10,017 nt of DNA from a bacterium (GCA_027063755.1 JAMORD010000065.1:1-10017); one strand, 5' to 3'; positions 1-7,241 are shown, counted from the stretch's first letter. Made by a program: numbers and translations. Notes: a model not told the origin generated them from the letters alone.

Positions 1-1
1 T

Positions 2-1084
2 GGTGATAATTCTGTTCTCAGAAAATGGGGTTTGAATTTTAATGAAAACAATATTTATCGCATTATTGTTCCCTCTATACCTGAGGAAGGATTTAATTAT
101 GAAGGTTTCTATGATCTGATTATTCCTGAAACACCAAATGATGGATTCCCTAATAATGGATGGTTTAGATGGGGTAGAAGAGGAAATGAAGGTAGAGAAG
201 GATCAGAATTTGGTGGGTTTAGTATTTCTTGTGATTACTGTGTTAGCCTGAAAGAAAGGGATCTTGCTAACTGGTTTATGCATTGGAATATAGGTGTTAA
301 AAATGCTGCGGTGGAAAATACATATGTTTTACTACACAAATATAAGGGTAATAGTCCTATCCCCGGTATAGGGATATATGCAAACTATTCTCAAGGATCT
401 GAGCTTGTGCATGTATTTATGCCTTATTTTGCAGATGAATTTCATAGGGATTACTATGGATGTGAGGATCAGATAGAGAGAATCATTAAAAATGGGGCAT
501 GGAGAAATGGATTTGATAAAGATGTGTTTGAAGAGGTGCGTAAGTGTGTTGTAAGGAAAATAGGAAGTGGTCGCCTCAATGAAAGTAGTATGGTTCTATT
601 TCATGCGCCAAGTGATGTTGTTAGGACAAGTCTCCTAGGATGGTGTTTAGATTGGTATTTAGATTGGTGTATAGAGTGGTATTTAGATTGGTGTATAGAG
701 TGGTGTTGTTGTGAATGGTGTTGGGATGATTGTTTGTTGAGTGGCTCTCATACTTTGCATCTACCATTTTTATCAGATGCTCGTTGGTATCTTATGACTG
801 GGGATCAGTATATGGATAAAGTTGTAGATATTTTTGATAATAGATGGAAAAGAGAAAAGGGAAAGCTTTCTGGTCATTTTAATAACGAAGATTTTGCATG
901 GATTCAAATTCCACATCATGGGTCAGAGGGTAATTGGTCCAGAAATAATGCAAATAAAAGTTGGTACTCGCTTCCTGATGGAATACACAGAAAGTATTTT
1001 ATCTCAGGTACTACGGGAAGTAATGTGTTTTCTACCATTGAGGATTTACTTTCTAATAATAAAATAGTTTTCTGGTTAAGGTAG
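2..1084 (+). CDS. MBL-fold metallo-hydrolase, ComEC/Rec2-like, C-terminal part (5' partial)
   Basis: The frame is open from the first bases of the window, so the gene begins upstream; the TTG at 32 is only the first internal start-like codon and has no convincing ribosome binding site. Residues are counted from position 2. Family motifs visible in order are N193-E-S-S-M-V-L (the 'N-S-lVl' strand), L-M-T-G-D (TGD at 266-268, a metal-ligand Asp) and I-P-H-H-G-S (HH at 305-306), followed by a short tail ending in F-W-L-R. This order matches the C-terminal half of the MBL domain found in ComEC and its stand-alone relatives, which are metal-dependent phosphodiesterase/nuclease-like enzymes. The HxHxDH motif must lie before the window. 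Oddities: the usual final G..N.y.HP segment is replaced by G-T-T-G-S-N-V-F-S-T with no His. There is a Trp/Cys-rich insertion at residues 214-242, and two similar PxIPEEGF / PETPNDGF segments near residues 23-48. The gene is probably co-translated with the next one. The fold is fairly sure; the substrate is unknown. Confidence 0.72.
   Translation, partial: GDNSVLRKWGLNFNENNIYRIIVPSIPEEGFNYEGFYDLIIPETPNDGFPNNGWFRWGRRGNEGREGSEFGGFSISCDYCVSLKERDLANWFMHWNIGVKNAAVENTYVLLHKYKGNSPIPGIGIYANYSQGSELVHVFMPYFADEFHRDYYGCEDQIERIIKNGAWRNGFDKDVFEEVRKCVVRKIGSGRLNESSMVLFHAPSDVVRTSLLGWCLDWYLDWCIEWYLDWCIEWCCCEWCWDDCLLSGSHTLHLPFLSDARWYLMTGDQYMDKVVDIFDNRWKREKGKLSGHFNNEDFAWIQIPHHGSEGNWSRNNANKSWYSLPDGIHRKYFISGTTGSNVFSTIEDLLSNNKIVFWLR
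641..727 (+). repeat. 12-bp in-frame tandem repeat encoding W-[CY]-[LI]-[DE] units
   Basis: Units of the form TGGTRTWTAGAK begin at 641, 653, 665, 677 and 689. They are followed by a diverged 15-bp unit at 701 and a diverged 12-bp unit at 716. The 24-bp pair at 653-676 recurs exactly at 677-700. Each unit encodes Trp plus Cys/Tyr, Leu/Ile and Asp/Glu, so Trp falls every fourth residue, and the last units are Cys-rich. Because the period is a multiple of three, gain or loss of units would keep the frame. The array lies in the loop between the S-M-V-L strand and the TGD strand of the MBL domain. Confidence 0.9.
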
Positions 1085-1095
1085 GTGAGTTGGAG

Positions 1096-2355
1096 ATGAA
1101 AGTGTATGTGGTCGATAAAACTATTTATGAGCTTTTGTCAGATATTCATAATAGTGTTTCTTTAGGGTTCGAAAAGTATGTTCAAAGGAAAGAAGACTTT
1201 ATTACCGAATCCATATTGAAAGATGCTTTAGGAGGTTTTTTATTGGAAGGCAAAAATGATAACCAGAAAAGTGGTCAATCTGTAAAAATATTGGAATTGA
1301 AAGATGAAGAGTCAAACAAAGTTCAGAGAGCCATTCTCTTTTACAAGAAAAACAGCAAGGGAGTAGATGAACAGCTATTCAATGATGTTCTTATGATGAG
1401 AGTGTTTGTAAACGATTTAGAAGAGTTTTTAAAACTTTTGGAGACCACGACAGATGTTTCTCAGATATGGAAAGGAATTTCAAGAAGTGTAGAGTACCAT
1501 TTTGCAGAAGCGAAGCTCTGCACTGCAAGCTGCAACTATCCATGGAAAAAATCGGGGAAATCCAATTACAGACAGATGATAAAGTTTTATGACATTTATC
1601 GTCCCCGGGGTGGGTTATGTCCTGTTCATTGGATATATGTCAAAGACAGACAATATGCCAATAAAACGAAAAAGTTTATTCCTGTGCATGAGGGGTTTAA
1701 TTGCTGGATTATTGAGGATAGTAATTCGCTATGTGAGTATTATATAGATTTGGGAAAAGTTCCAGAAGGAGACTTTAGGGGATGGTGGATTTATGGTGTT
1801 GGTTTAATCGATTATTGGAAAAGCATATTCGGTTTTATAGATAATACCTGCGCTTGTGGGAGTGAGAATTGCCACTTCGGATTTGCTAAAGTTCCAATTA
1901 TGTATGGTGGAGAAGTAAAAAACATTCCTGGAATATTGGAAGATTTTGTTGTCTTGGTAGTAGTGGAGAATAGTTCAGGTAAAGATAGTAACCAAATACC
2001 TACAGATGAATTTTCTGAGGGTATGCTTACGAATCTAAATCAGCTTATGAATTATATGTATGCTAATATTGCTTTATATGTTACTAGGCTTATAGTTGAT
2101 AGAGCGAGACAAGAAGGCTCCGATGTCTATGGAGAGGATAGAGAGGATATTAAAGTATGGTTAGACGAAAGAGTGTTGAAGGTTTGGAAAGCTAATGGGG
2201 AATTAACTCCTAAGGGGAAATTGTTTATAGAGTGGATGAATATTCTAAAAAATCCTACGAGTATTTCGAATCAAATTGATAGTACTAAAACTAAAACTGT
2301 TATCCAGCGTATGTCTAGAAAAGATACAGGAAGAAGTTGGAGAAGCAAAAGATAA
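1096..2355 (+). CDS. Unknown protein with cysteine cluster, possible GAF-like domain
   Basis: I do not recognise this 419-residue protein. The start is taken as ATG 1096, with AGGTGAG at 1083-1089 well spaced before it; that sequence overlaps the stop codon of the MBL gene, which suggests translational coupling. A TTG at 1090 in the same frame is too close to this site. There is no signal peptide or clear membrane helix. From about residue 105 to 332 the pattern of helix (VNDLEEFLKLLETTTD), strands, then V-P-I-M-Y-G-G...VVLVVVE, D-E-F-S-E and a long final helix resembles a GAF domain with a large insertion. Eight cysteines fall at 142, 146, 175, 203, 213, 252, 254 and 259, the last three as C-A-C-x4-C-H, which could bind zinc or a cluster. 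The tail is basic (ends R-S-W-R-S-K-R). The GAF assignment is inference from pattern only. The context suggests a sensor or partner for the MBL enzyme. Confidence 0.7.
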   Translation: MKVYVVDKTIYELLSDIHNSVSLGFEKYVQRKEDFITESILKDALGGFLLEGKNDNQKSGQSVKILELKDEESNKVQRAILFYKKNSKGVDEQLFNDVLMMRVFVNDLEEFLKLLETTTDVSQIWKGISRSVEYHFAEAKLCTASCNYPWKKSGKSNYRQMIKFYDIYRPRGGLCPVHWIYVKDRQYANKTKKFIPVHEGFNCWIIEDSNSLCEYYIDLGKVPEGDFRGWWIYGVGLIDYWKSIFGFIDNTCACGSENCHFGFAKVPIMYGGEVKNIPGILEDFVVLVVVENSSGKDSNQIPTDEFSEGMLTNLNQLMNYMYANIALYVTRLIVDRARQEGSDVYGEDREDIKVWLDERVLKVWKANGELTPKGKLFIEWMNILKNPTSISNQIDSTKTKTVIQRMSRKDTGRSWRSKR

Positions 2356-2492
2356 ATTGTAATTTTACTATGATTGCATTGATGTTATGTAATTGTTGAG
2401 ATTTGTGTGTATTGCTAAAGATGAGACTACAGAGGGGTTTTAGATAAGAGAGACCGTGAAGAGAGGTGGGGTAAGTTATTTTTTTCGTAAAC

Positions 2493-2654
2493 ATGTCTCT
2501 GCTGCTATATATTTTTACAGAATGCGGTTTAGGAACGGAAATATCCTTTGAAGCGAGCAATAATGTCATTGATATTCCCCAAGAGAGACCTATGTTGCGT
2601 ATTATATTTGGTAAGTTAGGTGAAGTTGTGGGACAGATTACAGAGTTTTTATAA
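2493..2654 (+). CDS. Short orphan ORF (53 aa) or gene remnant
   Basis: ATG 2493 to TAA 2652-2654 encodes 53 residues with a protein-like composition, including E-A-S-N-N-V-I-D-I-P-Q-E and I-F-G-K-L-G-E-V-V-G-Q. The frame is open back to a TAA at 2472, giving at most six more codons. There is no Shine-Dalgarno sequence before the ATG (the upstream bases are T-rich), and I recognise no family. It could be a small real protein, a remnant of a decayed gene, or chance. Confidence 0.25.
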   Translation: MSLLLYIFTECGLGTEISFEASNNVIDIPQERPMLRIIFGKLGEVVGQITEFL

Positions 2655-2737
2655 ACTGCTGGTTTGTGAAATGGTATTATAATAGTAGAGTAGTTTTTAA
2701 TAATATGGTTCTGGTGGGTGTGTGCTTTTCCACCATT

Positions 2738-2751
2738 GGTATACGGTATAA
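2738..2751 (+). promoter_or_regulatory. GGTATACGGTATAA motif, possible operator or -10 region
   Basis: It contains TATAC-G-GTATA, an imperfect dyad centred on one base. A 13-of-14 match, with CCAC also just before it, lies upstream of the EamA gene at 7491-7504. It could be a -10 region, a binding site, or coincidence; the core also occurs once inside the EamA coding region. Confidence 0.25.
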
Positions 2752-2792
2752 GAGTTGTTTTCTGGCTGGGTATGGCAATTTTGCCTCTGGTA

Positions 2793-2821
2793 TTCATCAA
2801 ATTTACTTTAGTATATATAAA
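2793..2821 (+). promoter_or_regulatory. Candidate promoter of the YbjQ-family gene
   Basis: TTCATC (2793-2798) and TATAAA (2816-2821) are separated by 17 bases, fitting a sigma-A type promoter. It lies about 60 bases before the start codon at 2883. The region is AT-rich, so chance matches are easy. Confidence 0.35.
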
Positions 2822-2882
2822 ATAAAACATGGTAATATATAATAAATTAAAAATATTCTTGGTTTGCTTGGAGGTGCTAAGT

Positions 2883-3200
2883 ATGATAGTAACTACAACA
2901 CCGACGGTAGAGGGAAGAAAAATCGTAAGGTATCTTGGGGTTGTGTGTGGGGAAACCATTATAGGCACGAGTATTGGAAGAGATCTCTTAGCAAGTTTAA
3001 CAGATGTATTTGGTGGACGGTCTTCAGAGTATGAAGATGTTGTTAGATCGGCTCGTGATGCTGCTATGAACGAGATGATAGAAGAAGCCCAGAAAATAGG
3101 GGCCAACGCTGTTGTTGGGGTAGATATAGACTACGAAAGCATTGGGCAAAGCAATATGATGATGGTATCGGTTTCGGGGACTGCTGTGGTGATAGAGTAA
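2883..3200 (+). CDS. YbjQ/UPF0145 family protein
   Basis: This 105-residue protein starts at ATG 2883, six bases after an excellent GGAGGTG (2870-2876). An in-frame ATG at 2829 would add 18 residues before the family's normal N-terminus and has no good binding site. The sequence shows the family hallmarks: M-I-V-T-T-T-P-T-V-E-G at the N-terminus, Y-L-G-V-V-x-G-E at 17-24, the R-D-L-L-A-S-L-T-D-V-F-G-G-R-S-S-E-Y segment near 33-50, and A-x-x-I-G-A-N-A-V-V-G-V-D-I-D-Y in the second half. Length matches the usual 100-110 residues. Members are small cytosolic proteins, annotated as putative heavy-metal-binding by fold; their biochemical role is not settled. It appears to be transcribed alone and ends at a shared hairpin facing the convergent chemoreceptor gene. 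Confidence 0.93.
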   Translation: MIVTTTPTVEGRKIVRYLGVVCGETIIGTSIGRDLLASLTDVFGGRSSEYEDVVRSARDAAMNEMIEEAQKIGANAVVGVDIDYESIGQSNMMMVSVSGTAVVIE

Positions 3201-3222
3201 AAAGGCGCCCCTTTGGGGCGCC
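3199..3222 (-). terminator. Intrinsic terminator of the downstream MCP gene, shared by convergent genes
   Basis: GGCGCCCC (3204-3211), a TTT loop and GGGGCGCC (3215-3222) form a perfect 8-bp GC stem. The A run at 3199-3203 gives a U-tract for minus-strand transcripts coming from the chemoreceptor gene that ends at 3235. On the plus strand the hairpin follows the YbjQ-family gene by 3 bases, but only CTCTCAAC comes after it, so termination there would be weaker. The last bases of the YbjQ stop codon lie in the A run. Confidence 0.85.
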
Positions 3223-3234
3223 CTCTCAACATCT

Positions 3235-5511
3235 TTACACTTTAAACTTGCTTAGCAGGTTCTGGAACACGGATACCTCGTCTTCTATCTTTTCTACGGC
3301 ATCTCTGAGCTGTCTGGTAACTTCTTCCATGTTCTGGGTAGAAGCGGAGATCTCCTCTGCTGTGGCACTGTTCTCTTCGGCCACTGCGGCAATTTGCTCT
3401 ATGGCACTGGAGATAACACCTACCTGATTTCTAATGGATTCTACTCCTTCTATGATGTCGTTTATCTTTACGACAATCTGTTGAGTGTCTTCTCCCAGTT
3501 TTGCCGTTTTATCGGCAACCTCCATGAGCTGTTTGCCTTCCTCTTCCAGTGCTTTGAACTTTGTTTCTATATCTTTTACGATTTCTTCAATCTTGGTGAG
3601 TAGTTCTCTAAGAATGTTTCTAATGTCAGATGCACTTTCTTCAGACCTCTCTGCCAGTTTTCTAATCTCATCGGCAACAACGGCAAATCCTCTTCCTGCC
3701 TCTCCAGCACGAGCCGCCTCAATGGCCGCGTTGAGGGCCAGAAGGTTCGTTTGCTCGGCTATCTCGGTAACGGTGTCTACGATAGAAGATATGTTTTCTG
3801 CCATTTGATTCAGCTCCATAGCGGACTGCACCAGTGTGCCAAGGCTTTCCACCTGGGAGCCCAACTCGTTGGCAATTTTTACAACATTTTCTGCATTGTC
3901 GGCAAGGGCAGATATGGTAGCATCTACAACCTCCTGTGATGCTTTCGCAGAGACTGCCATCTGCTCTACGCTCTCCATTATCTGAGAAGCACTTTCTGCA
4001 GCATTGGTTGCCTCGTTGGCCTGCTGGGTTGCAGCTTCGGCAAGCTGTGCCACGGCGTCGGTCAGCTGGGCTATGCTATCGTTCATATACTCAGCTGCCT
4101 CAGAAAGCTGGGTAGAAGAAGTCTTGAGGGACGATGTGGCCTTGATGATGTTCAAGACAAAGTCTTTTAGTGACTGCAAGAGTTTCTTAATAGCACCGAC
4201 AAGGTGTCCTATCTCGTTGTTTAGTGGATAATCTGGCACTTCTACAGTAAGATCTCCCTCTGCGGCCTTCAGTGCCACACCGGCAATAGCCGGCAGTTTA
4301 CCAATTAGTTTATTAACATATATTAGGACAACTGCCATAGTAATTATTACTATCAAGACAATGCCAATAATGATACTGTTTCTGGCTGTATAGAATCCTG
4401 CAAAGTAACTATCCCATACTTTAAAACCCAGAATCCAACCGTTCTTTAGATGGACTATTCTGAGCTTAAAGCTACCTTTTTTGTCTGAGCCTGCTATCCA
4501 ATCGCCGTCTTTGGCATTCTGTATGTTATCTTCCCATAGTTTTTTATAAGATGCCAGATCGTTTTCTGTTAGTCCTGCCTCTTTGATCTTTTTCTCATAT
4601 ATGTTCTTATATTTTTCATTGTCAAGTAGACCATATTTGTCTGGATCAAATGCTATACCTACAATGTTTTCATCGGGGTGAGCTATAACGATAGAATTCC
4701 CACCCCACACAATAGGTATTCCCAATGTTTCATTGCCCTGCTTTAACACATATGTCTTTGCCATATTTACCAGTGTTTGTAGGCTGAAGTCTATACCTAC
4801 TACACCGACAATCTGACCGTTGACAGATACGGTCTTTGCCAGTGTAACAATCATGCCTCCCGTTGTGTAGTCTACATATGGGTCGGTGTACACAACCTGC
4901 CCGGGGTGTTTCATAGCCAGCTTATACCATGGTCTTACGCGGGGATCATATGTACCTTGGGCTGACACTTTCAGTGAACCTCTCAGCTGGAAACCATCCT
5001 CCCAGCCCATGTAAATAGAGAGCACATCGCCACCAACGGTTTTCATGGCATTTCTTATGAGATGTGTGATTTCAAGATATTTGCGAACGGTGGAGCATTC
5101 ATCTTGTGTGATAACTCCGTCTCTACATGCTTTGGATATCATCTCATCGGCTTTAAAGAGGTATTCATCGCTACCTATAACATTGTCCCATGATGCCAGT
5201 TCTGGTTCTCCCATTTGAGAGGCTATTTTCATGATAATATTTCTCGCTTCTTGGGGACTTGTTAGTCCTATTTCTGATATGTGTTTAACGAGATTGTTAA
5301 GTGGTATTTCTCCAGCGGCCTTGAGCCAGTTTTCTAAATCCACCTGCATGGCTTGTTGTGTGGTTTCCACTTGACCATACAGGGTATCATTGGCAAATGT
5401 CTTGAATTTGGCAAGGGAATACCAGCCGATGATAGCCGGTATAACGAGTGATAAGATCAGTGCCAAAATGATTATTTGCACTTTGACACTGGAGCCCCTT
5501 TGATTTTTCAT
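3235..5511 (-). CDS. Methyl-accepting chemotaxis protein with dCache sensor
   Basis: A 758-residue transmembrane chemoreceptor, which would signal through CheW/CheA to the flagellar motor. Residues 10-33 form the first membrane helix, about 35-375 the external sensor, and 379-399 the second helix. HAMP follows at about 400-455, then a long coiled coil with the conserved tip [20 protein letters not shown] (586-605) and [15 protein letters not shown] (606-620). The sensor has the dCache_1 signature D-P-R-V-R-P-W-Y (189-196), Y-T-D-P-Y (208-212) and V-V-G-I-D-F-S-L (237-244). R193, W195, Y196, Y208 and D241 line up with the published amino-acid-binding motif of dCache_1AA sensors, so an amino acid ligand is plausible but inferred. 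There is no C-terminal NWETF-type CheR tether. AGGTAG lies 5 bases before the ATG and an A-rich GGGGG run lies further upstream. It follows a second MCP gene by 104 bp and has a candidate promoter of its own. Confidence 0.95.
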   Translation of the reverse strand: MKNQRGSSVKVQIIILALILSLVIPAIIGWYSLAKFKTFANDTLYGQVETTQQAMQVDLENWLKAAGEIPLNNLVKHISEIGLTSPQEARNIIMKIASQMGEPELASWDNVIGSDEYLFKADEMISKACRDGVITQDECSTVRKYLEITHLIRNAMKTVGGDVLSIYMGWEDGFQLRGSLKVSAQGTYDPRVRPWYKLAMKHPGQVVYTDPYVDYTTGGMIVTLAKTVSVNGQIVGVVGIDFSLQTLVNMAKTYVLKQGNETLGIPIVWGGNSIVIAHPDENIVGIAFDPDKYGLLDNEKYKNIYEKKIKEAGLTENDLASYKKLWEDNIQNAKDGDWIAGSDKKGSFKLRIVHLKNGWILGFKVWDSYFAGFYTARNSIIIGIVLIVIITMAVVLIYVNKLIGKLPAIAGVALKAAEGDLTVEVPDYPLNNEIGHLVGAIKKLLQSLKDFVLNIIKATSSLKTSSTQLSEAAEYMNDSIAQLTDAVAQLAEAATQQANEATNAAESASQIMESVEQMAVSAKASQEVVDATISALADNAENVVKIANELGSQVESLGTLVQSAMELNQMAENISSIVDTVTEIAEQTNLLALNAAIEAARAGEAGRGFAVVADEIRKLAERSEESASDIRNILRELLTKIEEIVKDIETKFKALEEEGKQLMEVADKTAKLGEDTQQIVVKINDIIEGVESIRNQVGVISSAIEQIAAVAEENSATAEEISASTQNMEEVTRQLRDAVEKIEDEVSVFQNLLSKFKV

Positions 5512-5556
5512 AATACTACCTACCCCCTTTCTAAGTGCGTAAATATCTTCTAAATC

Positions 5557-5586
5557 ATTATAGAATGGGAGCAGTTTTTATGCGAA
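5557..5586 (-). promoter_or_regulatory. Candidate promoter of the dCache MCP gene
   Basis: On the minus strand a perfect TATAAT (5562-5557) follows TTCGCA (5586-5581) after 18 bases. The -10 is ideal and the -35 matches TTGACA at four positions. It lies about 46 bases before the start codon, in the 104-bp gap after the CZB receptor gene. Confidence 0.5.
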
Positions 5587-5635
5587 AAAGGTGGGTAGGT
5601 ATTCAAAGGCCGGGATTATCCCAGCCTTTGAATAC
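5585..5635 (-). terminator. Hairpin overlapping the 3' end of the CZB receptor gene
   Basis: A 12-bp stem (5599-5610 with 5624-5635), a single C/A mismatch and four more pairs (5612-5615 with 5619-5622) enclose a 3-base loop at 5616-5618. That loop is the TAA stop codon itself. The U-tract for the minus strand (A run at 5585-5589) begins nine bases after the stem, further than usual. It may therefore be a weak terminator or an mRNA 3'-end stabiliser. Confidence 0.55.
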
Positions 5636-7205
5636 ATTCGTTTAAGATAGATGTGAGTGTTTGACTGAGGTTTTCGGCCTTTTCTACATATGTAGGAGAT
5701 ACTTGTTTGCCTTCTTGTAGCATTGAAACAACTTCTTTACCCACATCATGTATAGCCTTATGTGTGCTATGTATTTGGTCCATTTTATCTTCACATCCGG
5801 GTATGTTATTGCCTAACATCAGTAGGCTTAAGGCAAACGAGCATCTCGTGCTATCAATCTCCAGTGCAGATGGTGATTTATTACCTGCAATGATGTCTTT
5901 TAATGTGGATACCCATTTTTGATGTTTTTTAATGGTTTCTCTTAGTATCTGCTTTATTTCTTCCTTGCCGAGTATTTTGTAGTTGGCAATAGATGACAGT
6001 TCAGATTGTGCTGTTTGTATAAGTTCCTGAGAGTTGTTATACGCTGTATTTAGCTCTTTAAGGGCTTCGTGGTAAAGTTCATTAACTTTGCCTAATTCTG
6101 TGCTGACTTCTTCCATGCTACCGCTGATGTTTTCAACAGATGCATTCATTTCTTCAATAGATGCATATATTTGTTCTGCTATGCCCGATAGCTCTATTGC
6201 CTGTCTGCCGATGTTATCTGCCTCTTGGGCTATGGTTTCTGCCGACTGCTTTGTTTGGGTATTAAGCACGAGGGTTTCTCGGGTTTTCTCCTGCACTTCA
6301 CTGGTTAGTTCGTTTAGTGTATTAATACTTCCCGTAATATCTCTAAGGTTGTCTGCGATTTGGTTAGCTGACTCACGGGACATCTCTGCCAGCTTTCTAA
6401 TCTCATCGGCAACAACGGCAAATCCTCTTCCTGCTTCACCGGCCCTTGCTGCCTCAATAGCGGCATTGAGGGCAAGCAGGTTAGTTTGTTCGGCTATATC
6501 GGATATGGTTTTTACAATATCTGATATTACTGCAGTTTTCTGCACCAGTTCTTCTGAAGCCTTTTTCAGATTGCTCATAGACCTTAGTGTTGCCTGCATA
6601 CTTTTTAGAGTCTTATCTGCTATCTCAAGGTTGTTTACAGATATGGAGCCAATGTTTTCTGCTGCATTCCTGAAGGTTTCTGCACTCTGTGCCAGTTTTT
6701 CCCCTGTTTCGGATAGGCTGTGCATAGCCGATGCTATTTCTGTGGCAGATGTTGCTGTTTCCGATGCCATATGGTTGATGTTGTCAAGATATGAGGTAAT
6801 GGTGTTTATATGGTTTACGCTAATTTCAATACTTGAAGCGGTTCGGCTTGAACGGGTAGCAAGGAGTTTTAGTGATGTGCTCAGTGAAAACATAATCTTT
6901 CTTGCTGTTTGCAATATCCTGTTAACCAAGAGGGCTATGGTACCTATTTCATCTTGTCTTTTGGTAGAAATTTCTACGGTGAAGTCGTTGTTGCTGGTGA
7001 TATGTGATACGGTCTGTGCGAGCTCGTCTATAGGTTTTAAAGATATATACAGAGTGGCAAAATTGGCTACAATAACGCCAATTACAGATATGATAATAGT
7101 CCATAAAATCTTGGGTGGTGCCGGCCATATGATAGCCAATGCTACTATACCGCCTAATGCAATAACACCAGATGTCCACAGGGTAACCTTTGTCTTTAAC
7201 GACAT
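5616..7205 (-). CDS. Membrane-anchored MCP with C-terminal CZB zinc-binding domain, no ectodomain
   Basis: The start is set at ATG 7205-7203 (M-S-L-K-T-K), preceded by GGAGGGAG with normal spacing; the frame stays open to an ATG at 7277, but those 24 extra residues lack such a site. The protein has 529 residues. Two hydrophobic helices at about 10-27 and 33-56 are joined only by about five residues (P-A-P-P-K), so nothing substantial is exposed outside. HAMP is at about 56-104. The MCP signalling domain has its tip at about 239-275 ([14 protein letters not shown] ... E-I-R-K-L-A-E-M-S). The C-terminal 416-526 looks like a chemoreceptor zinc-binding (CZB) domain: H428-x2-W, C455, and H482-x3-H486. 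The C-to-H and H-to-H spacings of 27 and 4 match those I recall for the zinc ligands of the E. coli DgcZ CZB domain. The 'L-x-C-x-F-G-x-W' context is altered to R-C-S-F-A-L-S. Known CZB proteins sense zinc or oxidants such as HOCl; the ligand here is inferred. Confidence 0.92.
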   Translation of the reverse strand: MSLKTKVTLWTSGVIALGGIVALAIIWPAPPKILWTIIISVIGVIVANFATLYISLKPIDELAQTVSHITSNNDFTVEISTKRQDEIGTIALLVNRILQTARKIMFSLSTSLKLLATRSSRTASSIEISVNHINTITSYLDNINHMASETATSATEIASAMHSLSETGEKLAQSAETFRNAAENIGSISVNNLEIADKTLKSMQATLRSMSNLKKASEELVQKTAVISDIVKTISDIAEQTNLLALNAAIEAARAGEAGRGFAVVADEIRKLAEMSRESANQIADNLRDITGSINTLNELTSEVQEKTRETLVLNTQTKQSAETIAQEADNIGRQAIELSGIAEQIYASIEEMNASVENISGSMEEVSTELGKVNELYHEALKELNTAYNNSQELIQTAQSELSSIANYKILGKEEIKQILRETIKKHQKWVSTLKDIIAGNKSPSALEIDSTRCSFALSLLMLGNNIPGCEDKMDQIHSTHKAIHDVGKEVVSMLQEGKQVSPTYVEKAENLSQTLTSILNECIQRLG

Positions 7206-7241
7206 TCCTACTCCCTCCAAAATTGAATTTTGAAAATCCCT

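Larger units (their letters stand above)
2356..2882 (+). other. 527-bp AT-rich intergenic stretch before the YbjQ-family gene
   Basis: No confident gene was found here. The stretch holds a T-rich run at 2476-2485 without a good hairpin before it, a 53-codon orphan frame (2493-2654), an isolated TATAAT at 2678-2683 without a good -35, a GGTGG/CCACC inverted repeat (2713-2717 and 2730-2734), the near-palindromic TATACGGTATA at 2740-2750, and a candidate promoter just before the next gene. No clear terminator closes the MBL/unknown gene pair. The mix of weak signals and a broken frame suggests a boundary of an acquired segment or decayed sequence, but nothing here proves it. Confidence 0.5.

Noticed and set aside
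641-727. Tandem repeats read as a CRISPR-like or phase-variation array
   Set aside because: Units are 12 bp with no spacers, and the period keeps the frame, so copy change would not switch the gene on or off.
2476-2485. T-rich run as a terminator for the MBL gene pair
   Set aside because: No stable inverted repeat lies directly before it.
2315-3106. Minus-strand open frame of 263 codons
   Set aside because: It runs opposite the YbjQ-family gene and the AT-rich gap, its composition is unlike a folded protein, it matches no family, and it has no support from spacing or a ribosome binding site.
3485-4231. Several plus-strand open frames across the dCache receptor gene
   Set aside because: They are antisense shadows of the conserved MCP signalling domain with no family features.
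6088-7233. Plus-strand open frame of 381 codons
   Set aside because: It is the antisense of the CZB receptor. The Ser/Ala/Leu-rich translation is the mirror of coiled-coil codons, and the minus-strand product is clearly real.
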